From positions 3,038,001 through 3,102,000 of the forward strand of contig NZ_CP015453.1 in assembly GCF_003096095.1 (NCBI RefSeq): a stretch of 64,000 bases of DNA, written 5' to 3'. The position numbers and the translations under genes are program-made. This stretch comes from Dietzia psychralcaliphila (GTDB taxonomy: Bacteria > Actinomycetota > Actinomycetes > Mycobacteriales > Mycobacteriaceae). Shown piece after piece: positions 1 through 8,853 of this stretch (the first letter of the stretch is position 1; each line of letters starts with the position of its first letter). The notes below the pieces were generated by a model, which saw only the letters and a list, made by a program, of their open reading frames with translations, ran no database searches and had not been told where the DNA came from.

Positions 1-615
1 AACGGGAAGGCATCCAGGTACTTCGCGGTGGGCACGCTGTGCGCCGACGAAAAACAGGTGTGGGCGCTCCGGACGCGCCTCATGCGGCTCCGAGACGAAC
101 TGGCCTGGAAGGCCCAGGGTTTGGATTCGTGTTTCCACGCCTCTCCGGACGCCCAGGTCGTGCGAGACGCGGTGTTCGACGCCTTGGTGGATCTTGAGTT
201 CCGGTTCGACATCACTCTGTTGGAGAAGTCCAAGGCCCAGCCCTCGATCCGCCCAACCGAACCGAAGTTCTACCAGTACGCCTGGTTTTTTCATCTCAGT
301 CGGGCCGCCCCTCAGTTGTTCCACCAGGGCGATTCCATCCAGGTCGTCGCCGCTCAGATGGGAACCAGGAAGACCCGGGCTGCGTTCAGGGGCGCCGTGG
401 ACGATGTCATGGCCCAGTGTCTGCCCTTCCGCGCCAAGCGAGTATTGGCATTCTGGCGGGATGAGTCCGACTTCGGTCTCCAGGCTGCGGACTACTGCAC
501 CTGGGCGGTCACACGGAAGTGGGAGACCGGCGACGACCGAGCTCACAGACTGATCCGGAGCAAGATCAGGATCGAGAGTGACTACTTCGGGTACGGCACC
601 GAGCACTACTACTGA
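1..615 (+). CDS. DUF3800 domain protein, 5'-truncated by window edge
   Basis: The frame is open from the first base of the window (N-G-K-A-S-R-Y-F before the first in-window start at 28), so the N-terminus lies outside. The visible part reads like a DUF3800 protein: an aromatic strand at the left edge (R-Y-F-A-V-G), the middle F-D-I-T-L-L-E-K-S-K, and the C-terminal signature F-G-L-Q-A-A-D-Y followed by T-R-K-W-E-T-G-D. DUF3800 proteins have a predicted RNase H-like fold and are often found near mobile elements and defence genes; no reaction has been established for most of them. The usual N-terminal Y-x-D-E-S motif would be off-window. A second, divergent DUF3800 gene lies at 17802-18389. 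Confidence 0.8.
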   Translation, partial: NGKASRYFAVGTLCADEKQVWALRTRLMRLRDELAWKAQGLDSCFHASPDAQVVRDAVFDALVDLEFRFDITLLEKSKAQPSIRPTEPKFYQYAWFFHLSRAAPQLFHQGDSIQVVAAQMGTRKTRAAFRGAVDDVMAQCLPFRAKRVLAFWRDESDFGLQAADYCTWAVTRKWETGDDRAHRLIRSKIRIESDYFGYGTEHYY

Positions 616-621
616 CGCACG

Positions 622-682
622 AAACCCCAACCAACTAGGGATCATTCCCGAAGCCCAGGGGCTCTTTCGTCGATTGGGGTCG
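622..682 (+). terminator. Possible terminator after the DUF3800 gene
   Basis: An ACCCCAA arm just after the stop codon pairs with TTGGGGT about 45 bases later, with a second small hairpin (GCCC/GGGC) nested inside. There is no strong T-run, so it is only a candidate. The bases from here to about 850 hold nothing else I recognise. Confidence 0.35.
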
Positions 683-854
683 CACTGAAAATGTACCACC
701 GTGTCAAGCAACTTGACAGCCTTAAAGCGTGTCGAGGTCATGACGGGCGGCCCTCCATGCCGGTCTCGCAATCAGCCCGTCGACTGCGGCCTGCTCGGAC
801 AACGCCTCGGCCGCGTCCAGAAGCGCAGACCGGGCACTGACGAGCAGATCGCCA

Positions 855-1955
855 CTACCCCCTCCAGGACTGTTCATGTGCCCTCATCCATTCGATCAAC
901 TCGTTCGCCTCTGCGGGTGCCCGGCCCGGCCCGGTCATGAGGTCCACAGCCACCTGGGCCGGGCGGGCGACCGTGAGCCCTTCCAACGCGGTCATGGCGC
1001 GTTCCATGACAACGGGGTAAGTGGGTTCGATCAGCAGCACGTTCGCTCCCGCTTCGGTCGCGCGCAAGCCCCAGTTCGCCGCTGCACGTTCGACGTTTCG
1101 GACGTACACCATCGCCGACCTGGCTGGTGCGTAGGCAGCCCACGCTGCTGCTGCGACGGACCCGGTCAGCGCGTAGTCGACGTCCTCTTCCTCGCGCACC
1201 GTATCGAGAAGGTCCGACAGGCCCCGGGGAGCGATCCAATGGGACACGGCATTGGACCGGAGTAACTGATAGTCGTCGCTCCATCTGCGCAGAAGAGCTG
1301 CCCAATCGGACACCAGGAATCGCCGGTCAGGCAGCCGCTGCGCAAGTCCCTGATCTTCGAGAAACTGCATCACACGGTATACCGACCCCACCGAGGCCTT
1401 GGCGACGTCGGCGAGTTCCCGCACACGCCATGGCCCGGGAAGATCGAGTAGCGCTCTGACTACCTTCGCCGCGGGTTCTCCCTTGAGGGTGCCCCTCGGG
1501 CGCCCTGGCCCCCGCCAGGGATCTCTTTCGGCACCACGATCCGAGACGAAGAGTGCGGGAACGGGGGATGAAACCCTCATATTGCCGGTCGCATCGATGT
1601 ATGAAATGCCAGCCGCGTCGAGCCGCGCACGGTCGGCGGGCGCGAGATAGCGAGTCAAGACCAGGCACCCACTGTCCGGCACCTGGGCCATAGTGTCGCC
1701 GCACCTCTTCCGAAGCGCAGGTATGTCGCGAGCTACGACGGCGCTCTTGACGGTGACACAGAATGTTGCGGCACTCCCATCGGGAGCCTCGGCGACAATC
1801 AGAGAATCGGCTCCGCCAGATGTCGACGATGTAGCGCCCTGCCTGGTATCGATCTTCCACTCCGGCGGGAGTCTCTCGCGAAGTGCCTGGGACGCGACAT
1901 CGACGAGTTCCGCCTCCGAAGGGGGTCTCGAATCTATCGTCTTGCCGTTTATCAT
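855..1955 (-). CDS. AbiEi-like winged-helix regulator with nuclease-like N-terminal domain
   Basis: About 366 residues from the ATG at 1955; a TTG at 1985 would add ten. The N-terminal third resembles a degenerate restriction-endonuclease-like fold (F-C-V-T-V-K-S, then G-I-S-Y-I-D-A-T-G-N). It is followed by a basic linker (G-R-P-R-G) and a winged helix (V-R-E-L-A-D-V-A-K-A-S-V-G-S-V-Y-R). The C-terminal third (L-T-G-S-V-A-A-A-A-W-A-A-Y) resembles the C-terminal region of actinobacterial proteins annotated as type IV toxin-antitoxin AbiEi antitoxins. AbiEi normally represses and neutralises an adjacent AbiEii nucleotidyltransferase toxin; no such partner is visible on either side, so it appears orphaned. 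The family call is moderate and the function is inferred. Confidence 0.6.
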   Translation of the reverse strand: MINGKTIDSRPPSEAELVDVASQALRERLPPEWKIDTRQGATSSTSGGADSLIVAEAPDGSAATFCVTVKSAVVARDIPALRKRCGDTMAQVPDSGCLVLTRYLAPADRARLDAAGISYIDATGNMRVSSPVPALFVSDRGAERDPWRGPGRPRGTLKGEPAAKVVRALLDLPGPWRVRELADVAKASVGSVYRVMQFLEDQGLAQRLPDRRFLVSDWAALLRRWSDDYQLLRSNAVSHWIAPRGLSDLLDTVREEEDVDYALTGSVAAAAWAAYAPARSAMVYVRNVERAAANWGLRATEAGANVLLIEPTYPVVMERAMTALEGLTVARPAQVAVDLMTGPGRAPAEANELIEWMRAHEQSWRG

Positions 1956-2027
1956 GTTCGGATAATAGCGCCGTTCCGCAGCCAACGGAAGCGGACAATT
2001 TGCCGAACACCGCCAGCGCGACGCGAC

Positions 2028-2599
2028 TCAGCCCTCGCCGGGCCACACCACGTCCTGCACGACCTCGTTGCGCCGCAGGAACCACGGCGTGAACGGCGGG
2101 TCGAATCGGGCGTACCTGGGCAGCCCGGTGGCGACCAGCCCGGCCCGGCCGATCGCGGCCTCGAGCTCGGTCAGGTGACGTCGATAGGCCGACGCGCTCC
2201 ACCGTCCGGAGTAGCGCACCGCTGCCGCGATCCGTTCGGGGACCTGCCTGACCCGCACCCGAGGATCGGTGGGCACCGGCGCGGTCGCGGCGGTGAGCGA
2301 GGCGGGCAGGACAAAGGCGACCACGTGCTCCCGCCGTCGGCCTCGGTCTGGACCACGGGCGCGGTCATGGCGACCTTCTCGGAGCCGGAGGCCTCCTGGA
2401 CGACCGGTGCCGTCATGGCGATGGACCCGGCGGACTCATTGTGACCGGTGATGCACCGGAACAGCGCGCTGAATGCCTGGTTGCCGGCACTGCCGAAGGA
2501 CCCGCGAACGGACACCTCCGCCGCGGCGTGGGAGGGGTACCGCCGCGGCTCGAACTCCGGGTGATGCTCGAGCACCTCGCAGGGCTGCTGCTCGGTCAT
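2028..2599 (-). pseudogene. SOUL-family heme-binding protein, frameshifted
   Basis: Translation from the ATG at 2599 gives a clear SOUL/HBP N-terminal half (E-P-R-R-Y-P, then the repeated A-M-T-A-P-V-V-Q). Near 2325 the frame breaks: after G-G-S-T-W the reading becomes nonsense, while the conserved C-terminal half (V-A-F-V-L-P, P-R-V-R-V-R-Q-V-P, R-Y-S-G) continues in another frame to the stop at 2028. One or four bases are missing relative to an intact gene. SOUL proteins are small heme- or porphyrin-binding proteins of uncertain role. The disruption may be a genuine pseudogene or a sequencing error; codon quality is good on both sides, so it is recent or artificial. Confidence 0.75.
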
Positions 2600-3089
2600 G
2601 AATCGACGGTACGCGCGTTACCGACCGGCGGCGCCGCGCGCGGATGAGGTCGGGCAGACTCTGGTCCGCCGGCCGGGTGAGCAAGTAGGCGAGCCCCGCC
2701 GCCATCTCCGGATTGGGCAGGGTCCACACCCCGACGGGCGTGATGAGCAGCAGGAACCCGATGCCGCCGGCCAGTCCGAGCCTCGCCCAGCTGTCCCGGC
2801 TCAGCATGAGGACTCCGAGCGCGATCTCCCCGGCGCCGGCCAGGATCCCCACCGCCTGCGGGGCGCGCGCCACCACCTCGGTGAACACCCACTCGTGGGC
2901 GGACAGTAGCGGCGCGTCAGTCCCCAGCCCCACGAAGGTCTGCGGGTCGGCCAGCGCGAGCACCCAGTTCACGGCGATCCCCATGACGATGAAGAACACG
3001 CCGATGAACACCCGCGCGGCCCGGGGTCTCCAGATGCTCAGGCTCAGGAACGCGAGGCAGAAGACGAGCCATGGAATGGTCTGTTCCAT
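2596..3089 (-). CDS. Small integral membrane protein with probable C-terminal frame slip
   Basis: Starting at the ATG at 3089, this protein has about four hydrophobic segments (residues 5-25, 28-48, 75-95, 100-122), then L-L-T-R-P-A-D-Q-S-L-P-D and an Arg cluster. It is an unrecognised small membrane protein with no catalytic motif. As read, the frame runs on to 2436, overlapping the SOUL gene by 164 bases with low-quality sequence. A one-base shift in the GC-rich Arg stretch near 2640 would instead end it at TGA 2596-2598, which overlaps the SOUL ATG as a classic ATGA junction. I therefore place the natural end at 2596 and suspect a frameshift or base error. It would be co-transcribed with the SOUL gene. 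Confidence 0.6.
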
Positions 3090-3228
3090 ACCGATCTCCT
3101 CGGTCAGTGCGGATATCAGCTTCGCTCACGCCCGCGGTGGAGATCAAGGGTCGAAAGACCACGACGACGACAAGGGCACCACCGCCCCTACCGGCCCGCA
3201 GCCCCCGGGCGCGGCCGAACCGGCCGGG

Positions 3229-3984
3229 TCAGCCGGTGAGCCCGCGGAGCCAGTCGACGATCGCGCCGGCCAGCTCGTCCGGGGCCTCCACCGGCAGCAT
3301 GTGTCCGGTCTCCGGGATCTCGACGTAGGTGACACCACCGGCCTCGGCACCGTCCACTCCAGCCCGAGCCCCGGCGCCGCTCGACCCGGCACCATTCACC
3401 TCAGCCCACCGCCGCTGCTCCTCGGTGGGCACCACCTGGTCGTCCGACGCCCCCACGATCAGCACCGGGACACCAGCCTGCGCGGGAAACTCGCTGCGAT
3501 CCGGCCGGGCGCCGATCGCCACCGAATGGGCGGCGAACCGCTCCGGCCCGTACGCCCGCGCCGCGCGCAGCCGCTCGGCCCTCACCTCGGGGTCGTGGCC
3601 GCGGTCGCCGTAGTACACCGCCTCCATGCCGTCGAGCGCGATCTCCTCGCACGCCTCCCGACTCAGGCTTGCAGCGCGGTCCGCCCGCGCCTTCGCCGAC
3701 TCCGGATCTTCGGCACCCACCGGGGCGGTGACCAGGACGAGCCCGGCCAGCAGCGACGGGCGCCGCTCGGCGAGATGCATCGCCACCACGCCGCCGAGGG
3801 AATGCCCGACGACGACGCTCCCGGGCGCGACCCGGCCCGCCACCTCGTCGACGAGTGCATCGAGGTCAGCCACGGCCGGAAGGTCCAGCGGCGTGGCGTG
3901 GACGCCGTCCGGCAGCGCGCGCATGACCGGCGCCCACGTCTGCGCGTCGCCGTGGAGGCCGGGGAGGAGGACGAGGTCGGTCAT
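3229..3984 (-). CDS. Alpha/beta hydrolase
   Basis: 251 residues, the usual size for a single-domain alpha/beta hydrolase. The oxyanion region L-L-P-G-L-H-G is near residue 7. The nucleophile elbow G-H-S-L-G-G lies near residues 60-65, the acid is in A-S-D-D-Q-V-V-P near residue 178, and the catalytic His is in T-G-H-M-L-P near residue 225. All three triad members are therefore present. No signal peptide is seen, so it is cytoplasmic. A Gly/Ala-rich loop (about residues 195-210) between strand and acid is unusual and lengthens the cap-proximal region. Substrate cannot be told from the sequence. It stands alone, transcribed away from the lipoprotein upstream. Confidence 0.85.
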   Translation of the reverse strand: MTDLVLLPGLHGDAQTWAPVMRALPDGVHATPLDLPAVADLDALVDEVAGRVAPGSVVVGHSLGGVVAMHLAERRPSLLAGLVLVTAPVGAEDPESAKARADRAASLSREACEEIALDGMEAVYYGDRGHDPEVRAERLRAARAYGPERFAAHSVAIGARPDRSEFPAQAGVPVLIVGASDDQVVPTEEQRRWAEVNGAGSSGAGARAGVDGAEAGGVTYVEIPETGHMLPVEAPDELAGAIVDWLRGLTG

Positions 3985-4128
3985 GGGAACCGACCCTACG
4001 CGCGGCTACCGCGAGCAGCTGGCGGCCAAGGAAACGCAGGAGGAAACCCGATAGGCACGATGACGACGACTACAACGTCGTCTCTCCCACCAAGTCTGCC
4101 GCCCCGAAATGCCCGCGGACGGGGATTG

Positions 4129-4755
4129 CTACTCCTGGCATGCCTCGGGAGAATCGTCGGCTTCGCACAGGTCGACTTCCGGCGCTTCACCGGACTCTGG
4201 CTCGGCAGACGGCTCGACCGGGGGCTCGACGGGCTCGACCGTCTCTTCAGGCTTGTCCACCGCGGGAGCATTCGGGACCTCGGGCGGGACGGGGATCCCG
4301 TTCGGATCGGCACATTCCGACAGGTCTGCCACGTAATGATCTGTCCGCGGGCACCGGTACGGGTTCTTGGCCATCTGCTCACTGCGCAGAGCTGCGCACT
4401 GCGGGTGGTACCCGTGCGAGCCGTCGCTGAACCAGCCAGTCTCCGTCCACGCTCCCCCGCCATAGACGCACTCGACGAGCGTCGGCCCTGCAGCTGCGGG
4501 AGTGGCCGCGGCCGGCGCCCCCGTCGCCGCGGTCTCCGCGGTCTCCGTCTCCGGCGTCCTTTCGACGGTCGTGGTGGTGGACTTGCTTGTGGTGGTCCGC
4601 GTCGATGACTTCGAAGTCGTCGTATCCGTGCTGGTCGGCTCGCCGGTCGCCGGTTCGCCCCCGCACCCGGCCACCAGGACGAGCGTCGACAACACTGCGC
4701 CGACCACCCTCAACCTCGAGGTATGCGAGCGATGTTGGCGGGTAGGTGCACTCAA
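4129..4755 (-). CDS. Secreted lipoprotein, Thr/Ser-rich linker and Cys-containing domain
   Basis: The frame is open from 4926, but the sensible start is the TTG at 4755 (or GTG at 4809), which puts a basic n-region and hydrophobic core directly before the lipobox L-V-A-G-C. The mature protein has a Thr/Ser/Lys-rich linker, a compact Cys-containing domain with E-T-G-W-F-S-D-G-S-H-G-Y and four or more Cys residues, then an acidic Pro/Glu-rich tail ending in another Cys pair. The W-x-S-D-G-S-x-x-G-Y-x-x-x-C motif recurs in the protein at 18692-19129, so the two share a small extracellular domain I cannot name. Function unknown; membrane-anchored outside the cytoplasmic membrane. Confidence 0.65.
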   Translation of the reverse strand: MSAPTRQHRSHTSRLRVVGAVLSTLVLVAGCGGEPATGEPTSTDTTTSKSSTRTTTSKSTTTTVERTPETETAETAATGAPAAATPAAAGPTLVECVYGGGAWTETGWFSDGSHGYHPQCAALRSEQMAKNPYRCPRTDHYVADLSECADPNGIPVPPEVPNAPAVDKPEETVEPVEPPVEPSAEPESGEAPEVDLCEADDSPEACQE

Positions 4756-5602
4756 CTGCAGGCCCTTCGTCAGTGCCCGGGTGGGCGGAATATCCCACCG
4801 ATCATGCACTGAGGTCACGGTGGATGAGCGGGTTTGACGATTCAATGTTAACGCCGCTCTTTGACGACTATTTAGGCCAGTCGCGCTAAACTGAAGCGCT
4901 GCGCCGTGCTGACAGCCTGGGGGCATGTCCCGCGGGGTGGCGGGGTTTCGGAGCCCGGATTTTGGCTGACCGAGGTGTGGCGGTCCGCCGAACAGGGCGG
5001 GCCATCACGTAGTGGTTCGCGAATTACCGTCAGGTTGGATCCCCTCACGCACACCGAGTTCCTTCACTGTCACCGCTAGTTATATGCCAGCGCCCCGACG
5101 CAGAACTCGTCCTCCAGAAACGCATTGAACCTGTTCGCGGCGGACCGTGGGGCACCGGTGGAGATGTCCCGGTCTATTTCGTCGGCCCACGTGGTGTAGC
5201 CGTCTTCGACGTCCCGACACACGGAGAGCATCCCGCCGACGAACCCCTCGAAGATGCTCGGCGACATTCTCTGCCCGACCGCACCCGAGTAGCCGGTAGC
5301 CGCAGCTTCAGAATGAAGCCGCTCAAGCAGGTCACCGTAGGCGGAGGAGGCAGGGGGAGCAGACGTGGAGCTGACTTCACTCGGCGTCGGCGCATGGTCT
5401 TGTTCAGCGGCGGAGATACTGCTCGCAGTCTGATCGTCGCCTCTGTCGCCATCTCCGCCGAAAAAGCCTGCCAACGCAAACCCGGCTACGGCCACGGCCC
5501 CCACTGACATCGCGACCGTCAGGGCCTTAGCCGAACGCCGGCGACGCGCTTCTTCTTCTGTCAGGCGTGCCTCTTCCTCCGCGGCATACCGCTGGTATCT
5601 AG

Positions 5603-7263
5603 CCCGGGTGATTCACGGGGATCTGCGGATCGCTGGGCGAAAATAGACCGAAGTGCTTCCTGAACAGGGGAAACTGGGACTTGTCTAAGGTTCCATGTTC
5701 GCCAGCAGAAAGCACTCGGTAGGTGAAGCGTACTTCGTGGTCGTCCGGCCTGTCCGTTACTGCTGATGGTGTCGGGGTGATCTCCCACGCCGGAGCCATC
5801 GCACCACGCCTTCTGGCTGATCAGGTGGGGCTGACAACTGAACTGTCAGGGGCCATGGCCCGCCGCCGGTTCATCCCGATCCACGACCGCGGCCGGGTGC
5901 TGATCGACGTCGCGGTGATGCTCGCCGATGGCGGCGAATCCATCTCAGACATCGGCGTCCTGCGCCACCAATCCGAGGCCCTGGGCCCGGTAGCCTCGGC
6001 CCCGACGGTGTGGCGCACACTCGATGAGATCACTGCCGGCAAGCGCAAGAAGATCCAGGTAGCGCGTGCCCGCACCCGCCGTCACGTGTGGTCCCGCCTG
6101 CCCGGCGGGGTGCCCGCATCGGCGTGTGCGGGGCGGGATCTGGGATCGACGGTCGTGCTCGATGTGGACGCCACGATCGTGGTCACCCACAGCGAAAAAG
6201 AGAACGCCGCACCGACGTACAAGCGCACGTTCGGGTACCACCCGATCGGTGTGTGGTGCGACAACACAGGGGAGTTCCTCGCCGCGAGCCTGCGCCCGGG
6301 CAATGCCGGGTCCAACACCGCGGCTGACCACATCGACGTCCTGGGCCAGGCGATCGCGCAGATCCCCGCCGCTCACCGCCGTGACCTGCTGATTCGATCC
6401 GACGGTGCAGGCGCCTCCCATGACCTTCTGGATTGGATCACCGAACAGAACGGCATCCGCGGTCGACGGGTGGAGTACTCGGTCGGGTTCTCCATCACCG
6501 CCCCGCTACGCCGGGCCATCGCGATCTGCCCAGAGGCTGCGTGGGGGCCGGCATTGAATCCCTCCGGCGACATCCGAGACGGGGCCGAGGTTGCCGAACT
6601 GACCGGCTTTCTCAGCCCCAGGATGCTCGCGAAGTGGCCGGATGGGATGCGGGTCATCGTCCGCCGAGAACGGCCCCATCCGGGTGCTCAGTTGTCGATG
6701 TTCGAGGAGATCGACGGGTGGCGCTACCAGGCGTTCGTCACCAACACTGCCACCGGTCAGCTGCAGTTCCTCGAGGCCAGGCATCGGGCTCACGCCCGGG
6801 TCGAGGACCGGATACGCCACGCCAAAGACACCGGCCTGGGCCGTCTGCCCTCCCGGGAGTTCGCTTTAAATCAGGCCTGGCTGGTGGCGGTGATGCTCGC
6901 CGCGGATCTGGTGGCCTGGACGCGGATGCTCTCTTGCACCGGCGAGGCCGCAGTTCTGGCGTTGTGCGAGCCCAAAGCGCTGCGCTACCGCTTCCTCCAC
7001 GTGGCAGCCCGGCTGGTCCGCAGCGGCCGACGGCGGCGCGTGAAGATTCCCGAAACGTGGCCCTGGGCGACTGCCATCGTCGCAGTGTTCAACACGATCG
7101 CCGCGATCCCAAAACCGGCCTAACCTCACCCACCCGCCCACGACAGAACCACCGGAGACCCGCCCACCGGCAGCGCCAGCCGGCACTCCTGCACGCCCAC
7201 CCACGAAATGGATCCCGCCGTCACCCGACAGCAGCAATCCTCACGCTCCGTGAATCAGCGGGG
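5603..7263 (+). mobile_element. IS1380-family insertion sequence, complete
   Basis: 1661 bp, the normal size for IS1380. The terminal inverted repeats are about 18 bp: the left end begins CCCGGGTGATTCACGG and the right end, read inward on the other strand, CCCCGCTGATTCACGG, with two mismatches in those 16 bases. A 4-bp target duplication CTAG flanks it (5599-5602 and 7264-7267). It carries one transposase gene that looks intact, so the element may still be active. It splits a minus-strand gene. Confidence 0.93.
5723..7123 (+). CDS. IS1380-family transposase
   Basis: 466 residues from the GTG at 5723, full length for the family. DDE chemistry is supported by an Asp in V-L-D-V-D-A-T (near residue 150), an Asp in I-R-S-D-G-A-G (near 225) and a Glu in A-H-A-R-V-E-D-R-I-R (near 360). 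The last motif is followed by the conserved K-D-T-G-L-G-R-L-P-S. The N-terminus (L-S-V-T-A-D-G, H-A-G) is typical of IS1380 members. It catalyses cut-and-paste movement of its own element and lies wholly within the two inverted repeats. No internal stop or frameshift was seen. Confidence 0.95.
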   Translation: MKRTSWSSGLSVTADGVGVISHAGAIAPRLLADQVGLTTELSGAMARRRFIPIHDRGRVLIDVAVMLADGGESISDIGVLRHQSEALGPVASAPTVWRTLDEITAGKRKKIQVARARTRRHVWSRLPGGVPASACAGRDLGSTVVLDVDATIVVTHSEKENAAPTYKRTFGYHPIGVWCDNTGEFLAASLRPGNAGSNTAADHIDVLGQAIAQIPAAHRRDLLIRSDGAGASHDLLDWITEQNGIRGRRVEYSVGFSITAPLRRAIAICPEAAWGPALNPSGDIRDGAEVAELTGFLSPRMLAKWPDGMRVIVRRERPHPGAQLSMFEEIDGWRYQAFVTNTATGQLQFLEARHRAHARVEDRIRHAKDTGLGRLPSREFALNQAWLVAVMLAADLVAWTRMLSCTGEAAVLALCEPKALRYRFLHVAARLVRSGRRRRVKIPETWPWATAIVAVFNTIAAIPKPA

Positions 7264-7518
7264 CTAGCCTCCGCCTCTTGCTTCCGTTGAAGCGCTGCCT
7301 CACAGTCATGACGCTCGAACACACGCAACTCGTTACAGACCTCACAACGATTCATTTGTCATTTCCTTCTCAGCGTTTGTATGCGTCGTGTCTCGTGCGG
7401 TGCGTGCATCCGGCGGCAACGCGCGCATGGGCATGAGCATGGAACTACAACGCCAACGTCGCCGTCTGTGCTGAATCGGAGGGGCCAGTGACCGTGCAGG
7501 AGGTCAGGGCCCTTCTCG

Positions 7519-8853
7519 CTACGAATCCTCTGATTCCGGCTTAGCCGATCGACGGGGCAGGAACTTCGACGCTCGCGAGTTGAGAGACCGCGGCGACTCT
7601 TCTACTGCGTCTTCGGCGGCCTCATCGTCGGTGCGCTTCCGAAGCAGTCGCTTGCTGAGCCCCTCTGCGGCCTTGCCGGTAGCCAGTCGCGCAGACTCGA
7701 GGGTATTGCTGCTTGCCTGGACTGCGCTGCCGAAGCCTTCCGTCCCGGAGGCGACCACCTTGTCTCGTGCATCGAGGGCGGCGTCTCGCCAGCGTCGGCC
7801 TTCGAGGTCGGCCTGGTCACCGTCAATCCCGAGAAGTTGCTGGAAGCTGATGACGTCGTTGTGAACCTTGTTACGAGCGCTCAGCACCTTGGGCGCGGCC
7901 ATCGGGTTGAGCAGTAGTTTGGCGTCGGCTAGACCAGCGGCTACATCCATGCGCAGAAGGAGTGAGGCGGTGCCGGTCGCGAGCTGGTCGAGCCGCCGCT
8001 GTCTGGCCAGCTGGAGTCCCTCGCGATGGTCGTCGAGTTCGCCGGGCGACGCGTCAAGAACTCGGTCGAGCTCCAGCACGGCGATCCCGTCCTGGAGACG
8101 GAAGCAGTGCGCAAGCACGGCCAGCCATTCCTGGACTGTTCGCTCCGCTTGTCTGGAGACATCCGCCAGGTCGTTCACCCTGTCTTGACTCTCCAGCTTT
8201 TCGGCGATGCCGGTCAACTGCTTAAGCGCGTAAGCCTGCGTCCGCCCGATTGTGAGGCTCGTCGATTGCACTTTGGACCAGGTGATCTCTGAGACTCGTC
8301 CAACCGAGTCGCGGATGGTCATCGCTTCGTCGAGCACAAAGTCGACGCCGATCATGTCCGCGATTACAGCGTCCTTCTGGGCCCGCAGTACGTCGTCGAC
8401 CTTGGCGTCGATGACGGCGAGGTAGTCGGTGATCTCGTCCATCGTCTGCTGCATGGCCATCTGGGCCATCACTCCGGCGGCGCCGGCCAGCATCGCAGGA
8501 TTGGCAAGTGCCTGCCCGGGGCCGTTCACGATCTCGAGGATGCCCTTGATTTTCCCGTTGTCCTCGGTGAGGATCGCGCGGCTCACCTTTCCGCTGGAGC
8601 CCGTCATTTTCCGGCTCGTGTTGAACGCCGCTGCCGACTCCTTGGTGAGCTTGACCCAACGACCCGATTCGGCAGAGATCTCCGCCCCTGCTTGGGCGAT
8701 GCCAGCTGACGTATTGAGCGTGGAACTGATCCGCTTCAGATCCAACTCCTTCGATGGAAGGCCTTGCGAAGCCAGGAACTGTTCCACCGCAGTACTGTGG
8801 CCGATCACGGCGACGCCGTCCCCGTCGTTGATCAACTCGATCTCATATGTCAT
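7519..8853 (-). CDS. Conserved hypothetical protein, 444 residues, helical
   Basis: The start is the ATG at 8853. The N-terminus (I-E-L-I-N-D-G-D-G-V-A-V-I-G-H) resembles uncharacterised actinobacterial proteins. Residues 100-135 are Gly/Ala/Met-rich and could form a hydrophobic hairpin. Most of the remainder is long, charged and probably helical. The C-terminal 50 residues are basic/acidic and disordered-looking (S-K-R-L-L-R-K-R). There is no signal peptide, no catalytic motif and no recognised domain. The neighbours are the disrupted membrane-protein gene and a secreted Excalibur protein, which give little hint. Possibly part of the accessory region. I cannot assign a function. Confidence 0.7.
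   Translation of the reverse strand: MTYEIELINDGDGVAVIGHSTAVEQFLASQGLPSKELDLKRISSTLNTSAGIAQAGAEISAESGRWVKLTKESAAAFNTSRKMTGSSGKVSRAILTEDNGKIKGILEIVNGPGQALANPAMLAGAAGVMAQMAMQQTMDEITDYLAVIDAKVDDVLRAQKDAVIADMIGVDFVLDEAMTIRDSVGRVSEITWSKVQSTSLTIGRTQAYALKQLTGIAEKLESQDRVNDLADVSRQAERTVQEWLAVLAHCFRLQDGIAVLELDRVLDASPGELDDHREGLQLARQRRLDQLATGTASLLLRMDVAAGLADAKLLLNPMAAPKVLSARNKVHNDVISFQQLLGIDGDQADLEGRRWRDAALDARDKVVASGTEGFGSAVQASSNTLESARLATGKAAEGLSKRLLRKRTDDEAAEDAVEESPRSLNSRASKFLPRRSAKPESEDS

Larger units (their letters stand above)
5076..7355 (-). pseudogene. Zinc-ribbon/single-TM protein gene interrupted by an IS1380 element
   Basis: The 5' part lies at 7355-7264 and the 3' part at 5602-5076, with the insertion sequence between. 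Removing 5603-7263 and one copy of the CTAG duplication restores one open frame of 204 codons plus stop. It starts at the ATG at 7355, preceded by AAGGAA. The rebuilt protein opens M-N-R-C-E-V-C-N-E-L with a further Cys (a possible zinc knuckle). It continues with a Glu/Arg-rich coiled-coil segment, one transmembrane helix (A-V-A-V-A-G-F-A-L-A-G-F-F), a Ser/Pro linker and an external domain of about 90 residues with two Cys. The function is unknown. The intact frame across the junction shows the insertion is recent. Confidence 0.85.

Noticed and set aside
5599-5799. Minus-strand 66-residue frame at the left end of the insertion sequence
   Set aside because: It lies inside the IS1380 left end and its promoter region and ends at the inverted repeat; no homology recognised.
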